NCBI GenBank assembly: GCA_027924585.1
Contig: BSBM01000372.1
Span: 11,459,501-11,523,500 of the forward strand
Direction of reading: 5' to 3'
DNA length: 64,000 nucleotides
From: Larix kaempferi
Lineage: Eukaryota; Streptophyta; Pinopsida; Pinales; Pinaceae
A program made the translations under genes and the position numbers. Below the pieces are notes generated by a model. That model ran no database searches. It saw nothing but the letters and a program-made list of their open reading frames with translations, and was not told where the DNA came from. The stretch's first letter is position 1. Each line of letters begins with the position of its first letter. Of this stretch, positions 46,494 through 57,943 are shown in pieces.

Positions 46494-48362
46494 GTGGAGA
46501 ACCAAGAACTTCGTAGATTGAGAAGGCTTCAAAACCTTCCACCACTTAGAACAGAACCATTACCGCCAGCTAGGCGACAGCGGGTAAACCCCAATGTTCC
46601 TTCGGAAACCATTCCTGAAATAGAACTTCCTGAGGAAATTTTTACAATGGAAAATCCTGAAATAGGAATTCCTGAGGAACTACTTCTTGAAATTGAGTTT
46701 CCTGAAGAACAAAAAACTGCAATAGAAAACCCTGAAATAGAGGTTCCTGAGGAACCACAACTGGGTACTCCAGATCAGCGACATTTTAGTTCAGTTGAGA
46801 TTGAAGATCTTACTTCTGCGGAGTACAGCACTCCCTTTAATCCTCCTCTAACTAATCCTAGAAATCCGCTTCTGTTACCCGTTGGTTTCCAGTAGCCCGA
46901 TTACGGTGCATATAATTTCTTACCTGGACATTTTATGTCTAATCTAGGAGGTGAACACAGAGTTCCGCAAACTCCCACCATAGGTATGAACACTAACACT
47001 GTAAATCCTCCTTTTACTGCTACACCGAGTTCGACACAGACAACCTCTCTGTCCACTCCGTCCTTCAATTTTAATACTGTTATGTTAGGTATGCCGAGTT
47101 CAACAACTATGGCATCTACCTCTACACCTACTGTTGGACCTAGCAGTACAGCCAATTTAGTGCCACCTCCTGTGTTTCAACCGTTATATCATATACCCAG
47201 TACTTGGATTTCCACACTCGTTGTAGGGCCAAGTGCTTCTACAACTGTTCCTGTCATGAGTACCATGACCTCATCGTCTACGTCAGCTACCATTGGTTTT
47301 AATACCTTTTCATGTCCCAACATGAATCAATGTAATATGCCTGCAGGTAATATCCCTTTTTCCTTATTTTCAGGAGGAGGGGGTAATATTTTTAATCAGC
47401 AATATGGTGGGGCTATCACCCAGCCACAGTGGACGAACCCACAGAGCACTAACCCACTTTCATATGGGTGGGGAAATTTCAATAATACTTTCGTGCAACA
47501 ACAGATGGCAGGGGGAAACCCCTACCAACAAGTAGTTGGGGGAAACCCCTATCAACAGATGGTAGGTGGAAACCCCTATCAGCAAATGGTCGGGGGCAAC
47601 CCTTACCAACAGATGGTTGGGGGTAACCCCTACCAGCAGACGGCTGGGAGCAACCCCTACCATCAGTTCACGGGTCAAGCTATGGGTGGTTCCCCTTTTT
47701 CAACCCCATCTTATCAAGTACCGTCTTACCGACCTCATTTACCATTTCTGGCAACTTTAAATTTGCCAGATATTTCCAAACTGACCAACGATCCAGTGTA
47801 TCATAACGCTACATGGCCACCAGTTCCTACCAAGTTACCTTCATACATTCCAAAGTTCGAAGGAAAAACAGGTGAAGACCCTGGTGACCATGTCACTAGT
47901 TTCCATTTATGGTGCTCCTTGAACTCATTAAATGAAGATTCCATTAGATTGAGACTGTTCCAAAGGAATTTAACTGGTGCTGCAGCCAAATGGTACATTG
48001 AGTTACTTGCAGCTACATTCTTTAATTTTGGGGATCTTGCGACTGTCTTTTTGAATCACTTCCAGCTTCCTGTTCGGTATGATGCCGGAATAGACCTTTT
48101 GTCTACATTTAGGCAAACAAAAGCCACTCATTTATCTGATCACATTCAGGAGTGGCGAAGATGGAAGAGACTCATTAAAGCCAACATACCTCCAGAATTC
48201 CTTCTTGAGTGGTATTTGAAATCACTCCTTCCTTACATTTCTAAGGAAGTAGCTACGTCTGGAGTGTCTAACGAGGAAGAAGCCATCCTACGGACCCATC
48301 AGTTAGATCTCATTTACGTACAATCCCGGTTACTGTATGAGATCATACCTGATGCACCGTGA
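46494..48362 (+). pseudogene. Element B gag (Tat type)
   Basis: One frame from GTG 46494 to TGA 48360 (about 622 codons) with a single internal TAG (46893). It starts RRLRRLQNLPPLRTEPLPP, continues with a Pro/Ser/Thr-rich linker (EIELPEE, ENPEIEVPEEP repeats). Next come six copies of a nine-residue repeat GGNPYQQMV (47505-47666) and the gag core: PKFEGKTGEDPGDHVTSFHL, WCSLNSLNEDSIRLRLFQR, GAAAKWYIELL. The C-terminal capsid-like region is intact (HIQEWRRWKRL, EFLLEWYLKSLLPYI). This is the best-preserved gag in the window. The frame continues past the TGA with PKPGPHVDGIVGLV. Confidence 0.85.
47505..47666 (+). repeat. 27-bp in-frame minisatellite in B gag
   Basis: Six tandem 27-bp units encode (M/V/T)-(V/A)-GGNPYQQ with small variations. 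The array expands the linker before the gag core. Element A has a single related GGNFNQQ at this place. Confidence 0.9.
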
Positions 48363-48487
48363 TCGAATACCAATCTGAGTAGACCTAAACCTGGACCACA
48401 TGTTGACGGCATAGTGGGTTTAGTTGACTCCGCAGCTTTCGAAGCATTGACCAAACAGATGTAAGCTTTCGACGCATTGACCAAACA
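48363..48487 (+). repeat. Right edge of element B with 23-bp direct repeat
   Basis: GCTTTCGAAGCATTGACCAAACA is followed after GATGTAA by GCTTTCGACGCATTGACCAAACA, one mismatch. The second copy ends exactly at the TSD TCGAG. The duplication marks the deletion junction that removed pol and the 3' LTR. Confidence 0.75.
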
Positions 48488-49263
48488 TCGAGTGATTAGA
48501 TGTCTTACCTTTAGATCGTAGATCCTTTCTCCTTCATGTTGCTCCAAGCTTCACGGTTGTCAGATCTCAGCTGCAAGACCTATCAAGACATTCAGAACGA
48601 GACAAGCAGTAAAACAATATCTAAACAGTAACAGATCTAAGTAAACGGTTAAGCAAGTAAACTACACAAACATTATCAACACAACAACATTTGGTGGAAA
48701 GAGTTTATATTACTGTATTAAAAGAGGGAAGTACAAAGTAGAGAGATGATTACAACCAAAGCTTAACGTTGCAATCCTCCTCCAAAAATCCAAGCCAAAT
48801 CATCCTAAGGAAGTATGAGTCTCCCAAGAGATGAGTAAGGATATCCTAAGCTAATTTCACCAACGTGCAAGTACTACAGACTTCCTCCCTTTGGAATGGC
48901 AATGAGCTTCATATATATGGGACTAAGAGGATAGGGTAGGTTGAGATATAGTGGGAGAGGGCTAAGGGATCCTCCCAAAGGGATAGGGAACCGAATGCCA
49001 GCTCCCTATAGGCTAGGGATAGATATCCACATTGTACACCTTCGAGGAATGGCTCGAAGATGCCCTTTTATCCATTTAACTGACATCGTCGTAGGATGCA
49101 GTAGGAAAATATGCGACGTCATAGGCTGCACAAAGGTGACCTGCGACAACCTCACTAAACCCTATAGAAATAGGTCAGTATCTCTTCCAGTTGGGTTTCT
49201 TAGTCATGGGAACTTCAGGGATGCTTACACTGAGTCTTAAGGTGGCAAGATTTAGGTGTAACA

Positions 49264-49280
49264 GAATGCCCCCCAAAGCA
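49264..49280 (-). other. Polypurine tract of element C
   Basis: On the minus strand TTTGGGGGGCATTC directly precedes the 3' LTR start TGTTACACC. Confidence 0.7.
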
Positions 49281-51719
49281 TGAAGTTGTTGAAACTAGAT
49301 AGGTGAAATGCTTTGATAGAAGGAATGGCATGGACTTGTCGGATGGAGGATGCCGCTGCAGTACATCTGACTCTGAGAACACAGTCTCATATGACTCACA
49401 ACATGGCTGCCGACCAATACATTGCAGATCCATGGTAGTAATGACCGACTGAACACAATCATGGCTACTAGACATAAGCGTAGATACATGATGAGATGAT
49501 AACATAGCCACGACCAATACAAAAGTGGATCCATGTAATATGACTCAAACAATTTCCATCGTAACTTGGGTACAATATGACTCCCCAGGGTCTTCATGCC
49601 GAACCCGCAATGATACAAATCTATCCATGTGGTTACAAATGTCTTGATGTCGAACATGGTAGAAACCACTTGATTACCGGTCATTGATGTATACCATTAA
49701 CAAGCGCGAGGGAAATAACCATTGATGTCAATGATCCCTAAGGTATCATAGTACATATCATCAAGCGTGAATAAATGAGTTGAAGTCGAATGCTGGATGA
49801 AATCTTTCAATCAAGAGTCAATGATGTGAACTCATGATGAAAGCGAGGTAACCTGCCATTGAGGCATGCAGGCCCAAGGTACTTGGTTGTTTTCTAGATT
49901 CAATCCTCGAATGATGTGTTGAGGTCGACAAGGATGAATCTGTCAAAGGAGGGCCATGATGAATCCCCCATCATCGACGCGGAAATCGATAACAGATGTT
50001 TGGAGCAGATCGGATGGTATAGTAACATGCAATACTGACTTAGAGTAGACCAACATGGTGGAAGGTGTACTAAATGCAAATGATGAGCGGTGAATGTATT
50101 CTTGAACATGGGCATGGCATGACTTGGCAGTATTGACACGACGAGAATGACGCCAACTCCTAGTGCAACTGATGATGCAAGTATTCTTTGGATGACCCAA
50201 AGGAGTAACAAGGCTCAGGATGTAGGAAAAACTCGAGGACAAACATATGACCCAAGTACGGTATGCAAATGAAAATGAGTGCCATGTTCAAGAATGACTA
50301 AGTACTACCATTGGTAAGGGTGTAATACAAAAACTTTCATTTTTCCCCATCATGATTGATGAGTGCCTCATGTGTTTTTTGACGAGCTTGATGAGGGTAA
50401 CCAGATGCTCGGTATAGCTCATCTCATAGATGAGTCCAATCCCAAATATTTTCCGAACCTAGGAAAGGAGGGGTTCGTCCCATGGTGGGCCCTTCAATGT
50501 TGAATTTTAATGAGTCCATAGAAGGTAAACTCGGTGTCATTTCATGTTTAGAGAGTCTGAAAAGAACTAAAGAAGACTCCAAAGGTCCTTTTTCGTAAGG
50601 TTAGCCTCTTCGCCCGGAAAAGGGTAAAACAATGAGAGAGAGGACTCTTCCAGTCATGATTAGCTGGAGTATTCATTTTTCGTAAGTAGTGCCCCCTGGT
50701 CCGAAAAAGGGGTAAACTATCACCGAGGAGACGATCATTCAAATACTTTTACAAGCGTTAACTCATCAAGTCCGTTGGGCGATCTTTTTGTATTTAGAGA
50801 GCCTTAAAAGAGCTTAAAGAGAGACTCTTGGGGGTTCCTTTTTCGTAGGATTTTAACGAGCCCGAAAAATTGATAAACTATAACTCGGTGACTTATTCTC
50901 ATCGTTTTATGAGCACGAGAAAGAACAAAGAGTAAGCTCGATGTCATTAGCAATTGAATTTAATGAGCTAAATAACGACAAAAAGATGCTCGAAGAAGTT
51001 GTTCATACCTGATAATACTTACGAGATGATCATCACGATGAAAAATGGCATTAAATAGGCACTTGGAATATTTTTCATATTTGAACCAGAGCACGAAAAA
51101 GTAAAAACTAAGCTCAAACCACTTTTCATGTTTTAACCAGAGCACGAAAAAAGTGAAAAGTAAGCTCAAATACCATCTTATTATTTTTACTGAGCTCGAA
51201 GATAAGTTGGAAGAATGCTCATGATGTATGCTTCATTTTTTAACGAGCTTGTAACAGAAAAAGAAAGTATGCTAGAAAAGTATTCCCATTGGTGGACTCT
51301 TCCCAAACATGGTACCCAGAGGTTGGTACATACCCCCGGCATGATTGCTAGAAGTAAGTGACTTAGCTCCAACATGATGTGGAGAGGCAATCGATTTGAC
51401 TTCAACATAACGTCTAGGGGTTGAAGACATGCCCCCCCAAGCTTCATTTCATTTGTCTAAGGCATAGGCGGATGAAAAGAAGTTTCAGGTACTAAGTCTA
51501 TGAGGACTCGACTCAAAGGGAAAGGATCTGTTTCATTTTTTAACGAGCTTGACAGAGGAAAAGAACCATGCTCATGGGAACCTATTTCATTTTTTAACGA
51601 GCTTGACATAGAAAGGGAACTATGCTTAAGATTAAAGGCACTTATCCAACATGGTGTCCAGAGGTTAGTAGTGTGCCCCCCAGCATGATATCCAGAGGCT
51701 GGTGATATGCCCCTCATGC
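49281..51719 (-). other. Non-coding, repeat-rich interior of element C
   Basis: About 2.4 kb where RT and integrase would be expected; none of their motifs is seen. It contains dispersed direct repeats: CATTTTTTAACGAGCTTG at about 51236, 51535 and 51588; GTTTTAACCAGAGCACGAAAA-like units near 51080-51140; CATGRTGTCCAGAGGTTGG followed by TGCCCCCC at about 51310, 51652 and 51686. The short open stretches are shadows of these repeats. Confidence 0.6.
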
Positions 51720-52166
51720 TTAAGGGGTAGAAACCACTAATACGTGTGGAACATTCAGGGATGTTTTTTGAATGGCAGTCATGTGATAATTGGGTGTCAC
51801 GAAGGAAAGCTGATCAATGGTCACAATCCTCCCATCATAGGGAAAATACACCCCTCGAAAGAGTGTGGACACTACGGCTTTCATAGCATAGACATAATCA
51901 CGTCCAAGGAGCAGATTGAAATCTAAAGGACCCTGGACAACCATGACATCAACATAAACAGTTTTACCTCCCAAGGTGACAGGTAGCTACGGAAGAATCC
52001 CTAAAGGTATGGTAGGCCTTCTATTAAAAGCCAAAATATGGATGGTAACCGGCACAAGCTAAGGAGACCCCATAGCTTTCCAAGTAGTTGAGGATAAAAT
52101 ACTAACAGAAGCTCCCTCATCAACTATAGTGTGAAATATTTCCTTATCGGCAAGACCTACAGATAT
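51720..52166 (-). pseudogene. Element C aspartic protease
   Basis: This continues the zinc-knuckle frame after TAG 52167: ISVGLADKEIFHTIVDEGAS (active site D-E-G-A), VSILSSTTWKAMGSP-stop-L, PTIPLGILP-stop-LPVTLGG, KTVYVDVMVVQGPLDFNLLL, GRDYVYAMKAV and FPYDGRIVTIDQLSF. The three stops at and within it are all TAG. The C-terminal LLLGRDYVYAM/GRIVTI pattern is the usual end of gypsy proteases. A terminal TAA lies at 51720. Confidence 0.78.
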
Positions 52167-53465
52167 CTAGAAAGGAACATCTGAGGGGAGATGAGATTCT
52201 ATTAGACTATTCCAGTCAAATGAAATAACCTCAGTACTTGGAGGAGGTCCCGTGGACGAGACTTCTCCTTGCCTAGAACTGTCTGAATCGACCAGAAAGA
52301 TATCAGCGGTTTCTAATTCACTTTTAGTTGGAAAAGCAGGATATGACGAAGATTTTTTGATGGTGACTGCTTCAATCTGGGCATTTTCCAATGAAAGAGT
52401 CGGGTGGACCGAGGATAAAACTACATCTACCGCTTGCATTTCACTCTTCAAAGGAGGAGTGGGATCAACCGAAGATGATGCTCGATTAATCACTTGGATT
52501 TCACTCGTCATAGGAGGAGTGGGGTCAACCAAGAATGAGACTTGATTAACCTCTTGGGTATCATCCCTCAAAGGAGTAATAGGGTCGATCAAGTATGTTG
52601 TTGAATCGATCGCTTCGTTTTCACTCTCTGATGAAAGAGTGTGGTCAACCGAGGGTGGGGTCAGATTGACCTTCCTATCAACTAATGTAGGATTAGGGGA
52701 CAACCTACAATACTTCGTTGGAAGGTGTTTATGGGATGTGTCCATGTCTTCCAACAATTGTGAAGCTTCATCCATACAAGAACAAAGGTAAGTACGATGC
52801 ATGCCCTTGCATAATGAACAAGGGTCTGCAGCTCTACCCTTTCGACCCTTAATGACAATGTAACTAGTCGATGGGGTATCATCAGTATGATGTCCAGAGA
52901 CTGATGAAATGGTTTGTTCAGAACACAACCATATTTCTAAGACCTTGGAGATACCAGGGCATCTCTTAAGAAAATGGGACCCTTTACAAAGTTTGCACGG
53001 GAATTTCGGTTTATGCAAATTCAAAACAGATGTATCGATGCTCCCAACATGATGATCAGGGGGTGGTGAGTTCCCAGCATGATGGTCATAGGTTGGGGTT
53101 GTGACCTTCTGCTTAGTGTTCTTCTTCTTAGTCTTCCTTTTCTTCTTCTTCTCACCCACCTTCTTACTAACATCAGAGTTTTCAGTAGGAAAAGAGGAAG
53201 AGAGGGAATCCAATTCAACATTTAATGAAGAAGGAGAAGGGTCACCATGATATTGATGCTCATGTGGTGAAGGACCTAGGTTCGATACAATTGGTGCACT
53301 TGGTGTGATTGGATTGGAGAATAACCATACTGGTAATCCTATTGTCAATCCGGGAAGACTCAATGTAGCCATAAAGGGAGGACCAATCGTTCCACAAGGG
53401 GGAATAACAAATGGCATACCCTGGAAAGGGGTTTCTTGGTTGGTAGTTTCTGAAGAATCTTCCAT
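52167..53465 (-). pseudogene. Element C gag-like ORF with two zinc knuckles
   Basis: The frame extends to 53507; the likely start is the ATG at about 53465 (MEDSSETTNQETPFQG). Features in order: Pro-rich N-terminus, a basic KKKKRKTKKK patch (about residues 105-120), two zinc knuckles CKLCKGSHFLKRC and CSLCKGMHRTYLC (both C-X2-C-X3-H-X4-C), then imperfect repeats built on VDPTPPLKSEMQ. The usual gag capsid core seen in A and B (KFEG...DHV) is absent. It ends in TAG 52167 and the protease continues in the same frame. It probably binds element RNA. Confidence 0.75.
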
Positions 53466-54998
53466 GTCTAAACTTCCTAAGAGTCTCTGAAGTACCACAC
53501 AAATCAAATGCTACTCAAGTCTAAGAGCAACAAGCAAACTGTGTGAATAGGAGTGGATAAGTAGTTAGGATCCTCACAGGATTGTCAAGGTGCCACAACT
53601 CGCTATATACCGCAGGGTCCAACAGTAAAACGCGACAAGGAGGATTGGGACTGTACCCTTTCCTGAATACTCGACTACCTGGACAACACATGCATAGTAA
53701 TATCCATGAGTGTTGTTCTCGATGTATTGCGATTACAATACGACCAAATGGTTAACTCTGTTGGTCTCATGAATCCTAGGAGTGTCTTCCGATATACTCA
53801 AGGTACATGGGAGCTCAAATACATCATGGTGCTATCTAATGCACAACCGTACGGCACGAGGCCTTCTGATAAACCACCGAGTACATGAAACACCTTTTGA
53901 TATACTCCAAGTACGTGAAGTGCCTTTCCATATACCATAAGGTACGTGAAAGAGCCTTCGATATACTGGTTGGTATGTGAAAGAGCTTCGATGATACCAG
54001 TTGGTACGTGGAAGACTACAATACCCCCGGGATGCAGTGTAGGCAAACAACTGCCACGTTTTACAACACCGGAACACGTCACTAACTTACAGACAATTAC
54101 TAAATTATTTTAACCTAAGGTAGCGTTAATTTTATCTTGTGCGGTTAGGTGGATGCATGAGGTGTAGACAAGAAATGTAAAAATAATGCAAATCCTAACT
54201 ACATGACGATGCACATTTTACTTTGTCTTTCGATGAAACCTACTTAAGGTAAGCAGATATATTTTTCCCTTTTATAATCAAAATGACCTTAAGCAGTAAT
54301 GAAATTAAGAATTCCTATCTAGAATGCATACGCTCTAGCTTTCAGCTATAATGGGCTAAAAAGGCAAGGAAATCAAAGATGCGACAAAACCTTTATATGC
54401 AACAAAATATTGTCCTTGAAAACAAACTAATGAAGCACTTTGATTTTCATATGCATGTATCAAGATGAAATTTGATAACTAAGTACTTTTCAGATCAACA
54501 AGTAGAAAATGAGAGAATGTCTAATAGCACTCCAATCACCCAGAAATTCCCAAAGAAAAAATGAGAGCACCTGCAAACTTTATGACACTCAAAGATCATT
54601 CAAAGCAAGCCAAATGCAAGCAGAACCTAATGATTATATTAAAACATTAATATGGGTCAAAACTACTATAGGATACACGATTCATGGCCCCCCCATCTCG
54701 CTTAAAAATGCAAGCAAAACACTAGTTTTGACTCAAAGGGCCAAACATGGATCCAAATCTCAAAAGACCCAAAAAATGAACGGAAATGGAAGTATGATGT
54801 GTCTAGGGGTTCTGTAACTAGAATATGCAGCACAAAGAAGGTCTGCAAATCAAACCAAGCTCAAAAAGGGAGAGAGAAATACCCAAGCAAAAGGCTTGAC
54901 TGCTCGGCGTAGCCTATGGTCAGGCACAGAGCGCCCGTCGCCGGTGGCAAAAGGTGACTTGCGACGATGGCGCAAGATGTCAAACTAGGCTGAGCGAC
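53466..54998 (-). other. Element C leader, left part
   Basis: Untranslated leader between D and the gag-like ORF. It includes a five-copy, 30-31 bp tandem repeat (53868-54010, core GATATACY...GGTACGTGAA) and a GC-rich stretch near 54895-54998 that abuts element D. No gene is supported. Confidence 0.55.
53868..54010. repeat. 30-31 bp tandem repeat in element C leader
   Basis: Units start at about 53868, 53899, 53929, 53960 and 53990, each with GATA-(Y)AC and GTACGTGAA-like parts; a related unit occurs at 53791. Confidence 0.75.
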
Positions 54999-55697
54999 TG
55001 TGAAAATCCTCACAGCAGATCTGAGAGATGATGTATACCTCACAAGAAAGTAATTGATTAAGCAAGAAAATAGAAGAAGAGTGGTCAATGCAGTATAATG
55101 AGCAACATAATAATAATACAGTAGAACTCGGATAGAAGCAAGAATACTTCACACACACTAATTCATTAATCACAAATGGACAAATAAATAATACAATGCA
55201 TGAGGAATTCTAATGCCTAAGGTGGCAATTCAAATTAGCCTTCATGGAGTGATCAAAATATCACTGGAGTGTCATCGGAGCACAACTGGTGTCATCGAAG
55301 CACAACTGGAAGTCTTCATCATCATCAGTGGAGTCATCAATGCTCAAGTAAATGTCAACCATCAGTCAAACTGAGTCTGGTAGGTGTAACTGAGTGTAAT
55401 TGAGTGTAACTAAGTGTAACTGAGTATAAACTGAAGACAATTGGACTGGTAGGTGAAGAAGGGCGAGTTGCTTCCTAAAATCAAGGAAGAAGGGCGCATT
55501 AAGCAACTGGAGGGCTAAAACTGATCAGTGAGAAGCTCTCGGGGGCTAGCTAACTGAGGGCTAGGTGCTGGACTGATGACTAGAATGCATGCAAACCCTA
55601 AATGATGCATGCAAACCCTAAAAGTGCATGCATGACTGAAAATGTAAATGATCAAAATACTGGTGGGACCGGGATGGAGTATAGGAATATCCTAACA
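54999..55697 (-). repeat. 3' LTR of element D
   Basis: 699 bp, partner of 57265-57943. Compared with the other copy it contains a small extra duplication near 55280-55300 (GGTGTCATCGAAGCACAACT). Confidence 0.9.
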
Positions 55698-55929
55698 GCC
55701 CCCCTTAATCCATCTTGGGCCCTGGTAACTAAGACCAAAGGTCACCCAATACAATGAATAATAACAGTCAATAAACCAAGGAAGTGGGGAAAATTTCATG
55801 GGAAAAATACCCCCCCCTCAAAACAGACTATAAGGCACACATAAAAAAATAAATGCTCCAAACTCAAGCAGGTGTGATGCTTGGTCATATGTCTGGAGGT
55901 ATCTTCTTCTTGGGAAGAAGTGGATCGTG

Positions 55930-57100
55930 CTAAAAAAGCATGTGCTTGTACTTGCTCTTCAGATCGAATGTGATGAGAACAAGTCCAAAAGTATGAGGAT
56001 GATCCTTGAACCTATGATTCGAATCAGTTGAGGTAGGATCAAAAACATGAATATGCAGATAGTCTTTTGTCTTCTCCTTCGAACCATCATGGGTGAGATT
56101 ATGCCAAAAAGAACCATCAAATAATAATGATTGCTTGGAATCCAAATCAGCTCCAAGACTTGATAAATGGTTTCTTGAGATCTCCTTTGAACCAGCAAGG
56201 GTGAGATCAAAACCATCATATGCATGAGAAATTATCCCAAGTAGTAATTGCTTAGAATCCAAATTAGATCCAAGACTTGAATCATGGTTTCTTGAGATCT
56301 TCTTTGAACCATAAGAGGTGAGATCAAAACCAGTAAATGCATGAGAGATTATCCCAAGCGAATGGTAATGGTTTCTTGAGATCTCCTTTGAACCATAAGA
56401 GGTGAGATCAAAACCAGTAGATGCATGAGAAATTATCCCAAGCGGGTGGCAATGGCCATATTCTTCAATAACCTTCTGAAAGCATGAAATAATGATCATA
56501 TAGTAGTAAATAAGAGGTTATTGCTTGAGGAGAGCAAATGCATTACCTTCAATAGCTGATTTGACCTCTGAAATAATCATGTGATCATGATGCAAACCAA
56601 CAGACTCTAGTGCAAGAGAGGATTTAGGACCTTCTGCAATATCTAGAGTGTGAGCTAGCACAGAAAGAGAAGAAAGTTGGATCATGAGTGTAGAATCTAC
56701 AATTTCTTTGTGGACAACTTCAATATGAGATGATACTGGTTCATGATCTGAGAGACCATCAAGGGGAGCGAATGCATCACTTTGCTTGCTCTCAAAGGGG
56801 TTTGGACCAATACCTTCATTATGTCTGCCAAATATTTCATCTAGGTAGGCCCATAGCTCTTTTGGAGATTCAACATCATCAATGAATTGATGTACCAAGC
56901 ATCATGGTTCCCATGACTCTGTCACCATTATTTAACCAGTCTATATTTTCTTCAGAGGATTCGAACTCTCTCTCAAAACAATGATCAAAGAGACCATTTA
57001 TCTTCAAATATGCTATCATCTTCAGTTTCCATTCATCATAGTTGAATGGAGAAAGAGGATCATAGTTGAATGGAGGAGGATAGATTTCTTCTGAATACAT
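55930..57100 (-). pseudogene. Element D copia Gag with repeat-rich tail
   Basis: From ATG 57098-57100: MYSEEIYPPPFNYDPLSPFN, YDEWKLKMIAYLKINGLFDH, NNGDRVMGTMM. A frameshift near 56885 follows, then LVHQFIDDVESPKELWAYLD and EIFGRHNE, the helical N-terminal domain of copia Gag (UBN2/DUF4219 type). An acidic linker runs to TAA 56518. Beyond it the same frame (56499-55930) encodes three copies of LGIISHAxxGFDLTxxGSKE ISRNH. No zinc knuckle, protease or pol is present. Confidence 0.78.
55960..56460 (-). repeat. In-frame tandem repeats in element D ORF
   Basis: Three-plus units carrying GAGATCTCCTTTGAACCAT, GTGAGATCAAAACCA and CATGAGAGATTATCCCAAGC, of variable length; a shortened fourth unit lies near 56065-56100. 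Confidence 0.8.
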
Positions 57101-57252
57101 AGAAGCTGTAGAAGACCTGCAAAAACAATAGAGAATATCTGCAACTGCTACTGCTGCAAAGATGCAGAAACTGTTGCAACTGCTGCACTCGAAATCTTGG
57201 TAATAACCTACAAAAAACTCTCAAGAATGGAGATAAACAATACTCTCAACAT

Positions 57253-57264
57253 GCTCTGATACCA
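57253..57264 (-). other. Primer binding site of element D
   Basis: TGGTATCAGAGC on the minus strand, directly after the LTR end TTTTCACA. Confidence 0.9.
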
Positions 57265-57943
57265 TGTGAAAATCCTCACAGCAGATCTAAGAGATGATGT
57301 ATACCTCACAAGAAAGTAATTGATTAAGCAAGAAAATAGAAGAAGAGTGGTCAATGCAGTATAATGAGCAACATAATAATAATACAGTAGAACTCGGATA
57401 GAAGCAAGAATACTTCACACACACTAATTCATTAATCACAAATGGAGAAATAAATAATACAATGCATGAGGAATTCAAATGCCTAAGGTGGCAATTCGAA
57501 TTAACCTTCATGGAGTGATCAAAAGATCATTGGAGTGTCATCGGAGCACAACTGGAAGTCTTCATCATCATCAATGGAGTCATCAATGCTCAAGTAACTG
57601 TCAACCATCAGTCAAACTGAGTCTGGTAGGTGTAACTGAGTGTCACTAAGTGTAATTGAGTGTAACTAAGTGTAACTGAGTATAAACTGAAGACAACTGG
57701 GCTGGTAGGTGAAGAAGGGCGAGTTGCTTCCTAAAATCAAGGAAGGAGGGCGCATTAAGAAACTGGAGGGATAAAACTGATCAGTGAGAAGCTCTTGGGG
57801 GCTGGATAACTAAGGGCTAGGTGCTGGACTGATGACTAGAATGCATGAAAATGCATGCAAACCCTAAAAGTGCATGCATGAATGAAAATGTAAATGATCA
57901 AAATACTGGTGGGACAGGGATGGAGTATAGGAATATCCTAACA
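57265..57943 (-). repeat. 5' LTR of element D
   Basis: 679 bp on the minus strand; partner of 54999-55697. Confidence 0.9.

Larger units (their letters stand above)
43424..48487 (+). mobile_element. Tat-type element B, nested in C's LTR
   Basis: A 5,064-bp insertion starting TGTTATAGGT and ending GACCAAACA, flanked by a perfect TSD TCGAG (43419-43423 and 48488-48492). It contains the 5' LTR (43424-44455), leader and gag, then stops. Protease, pol and essentially the whole 3' LTR are missing. The last bases CCAAACA resemble the LTR end CCAACA, so an internal deletion ending almost at the element's right edge would explain why the TSD survives. Its gag and leader are homologous to element A. 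Confidence 0.85.
43306..49263 (-). repeat. 3' LTR of element C, split by element B
   Basis: Two pieces, 43306-43423 and 48493-49263 (889 bp together), are colinear with the 5' LTR at 58250-59139. Element B and its TSD (TCGAG, second copy at 48488-48492) lie between them. A TATATAT stretch at 48910-48918 lies where a minus-strand TATA box would be. Confidence 0.88.
54999..57943 (-). mobile_element. Gag-only Ty1/copia element D (TR-GAG-like)
   Basis: A 2.9-kb minus-strand element with LTRs 57265-57943 (5', 679 bp) and 54999-55697 (3', 699 bp), ends TGTTAGGATATTCC...GATTTTCACA. The PBS (57253-57264) matches initiator-Met tRNA and a PPT (GGGGGGC) precedes the 3' LTR. It encodes only a copia-type Gag plus a repeat-rich extension. 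The LTRs are nearly identical by eye, so it is younger than C. Flanks GCGAC/TCGAA share only three bases, so the TSD is uncertain. Gag-only terminal-repeat elements are known in plants as TR-GAGs. Confidence 0.87.

Noticed and set aside
49295-50242. Several minus-strand open stretches in element C
   Set aside because: They lack RT or integrase motifs, overlap each other in different frames and follow repeat structure.
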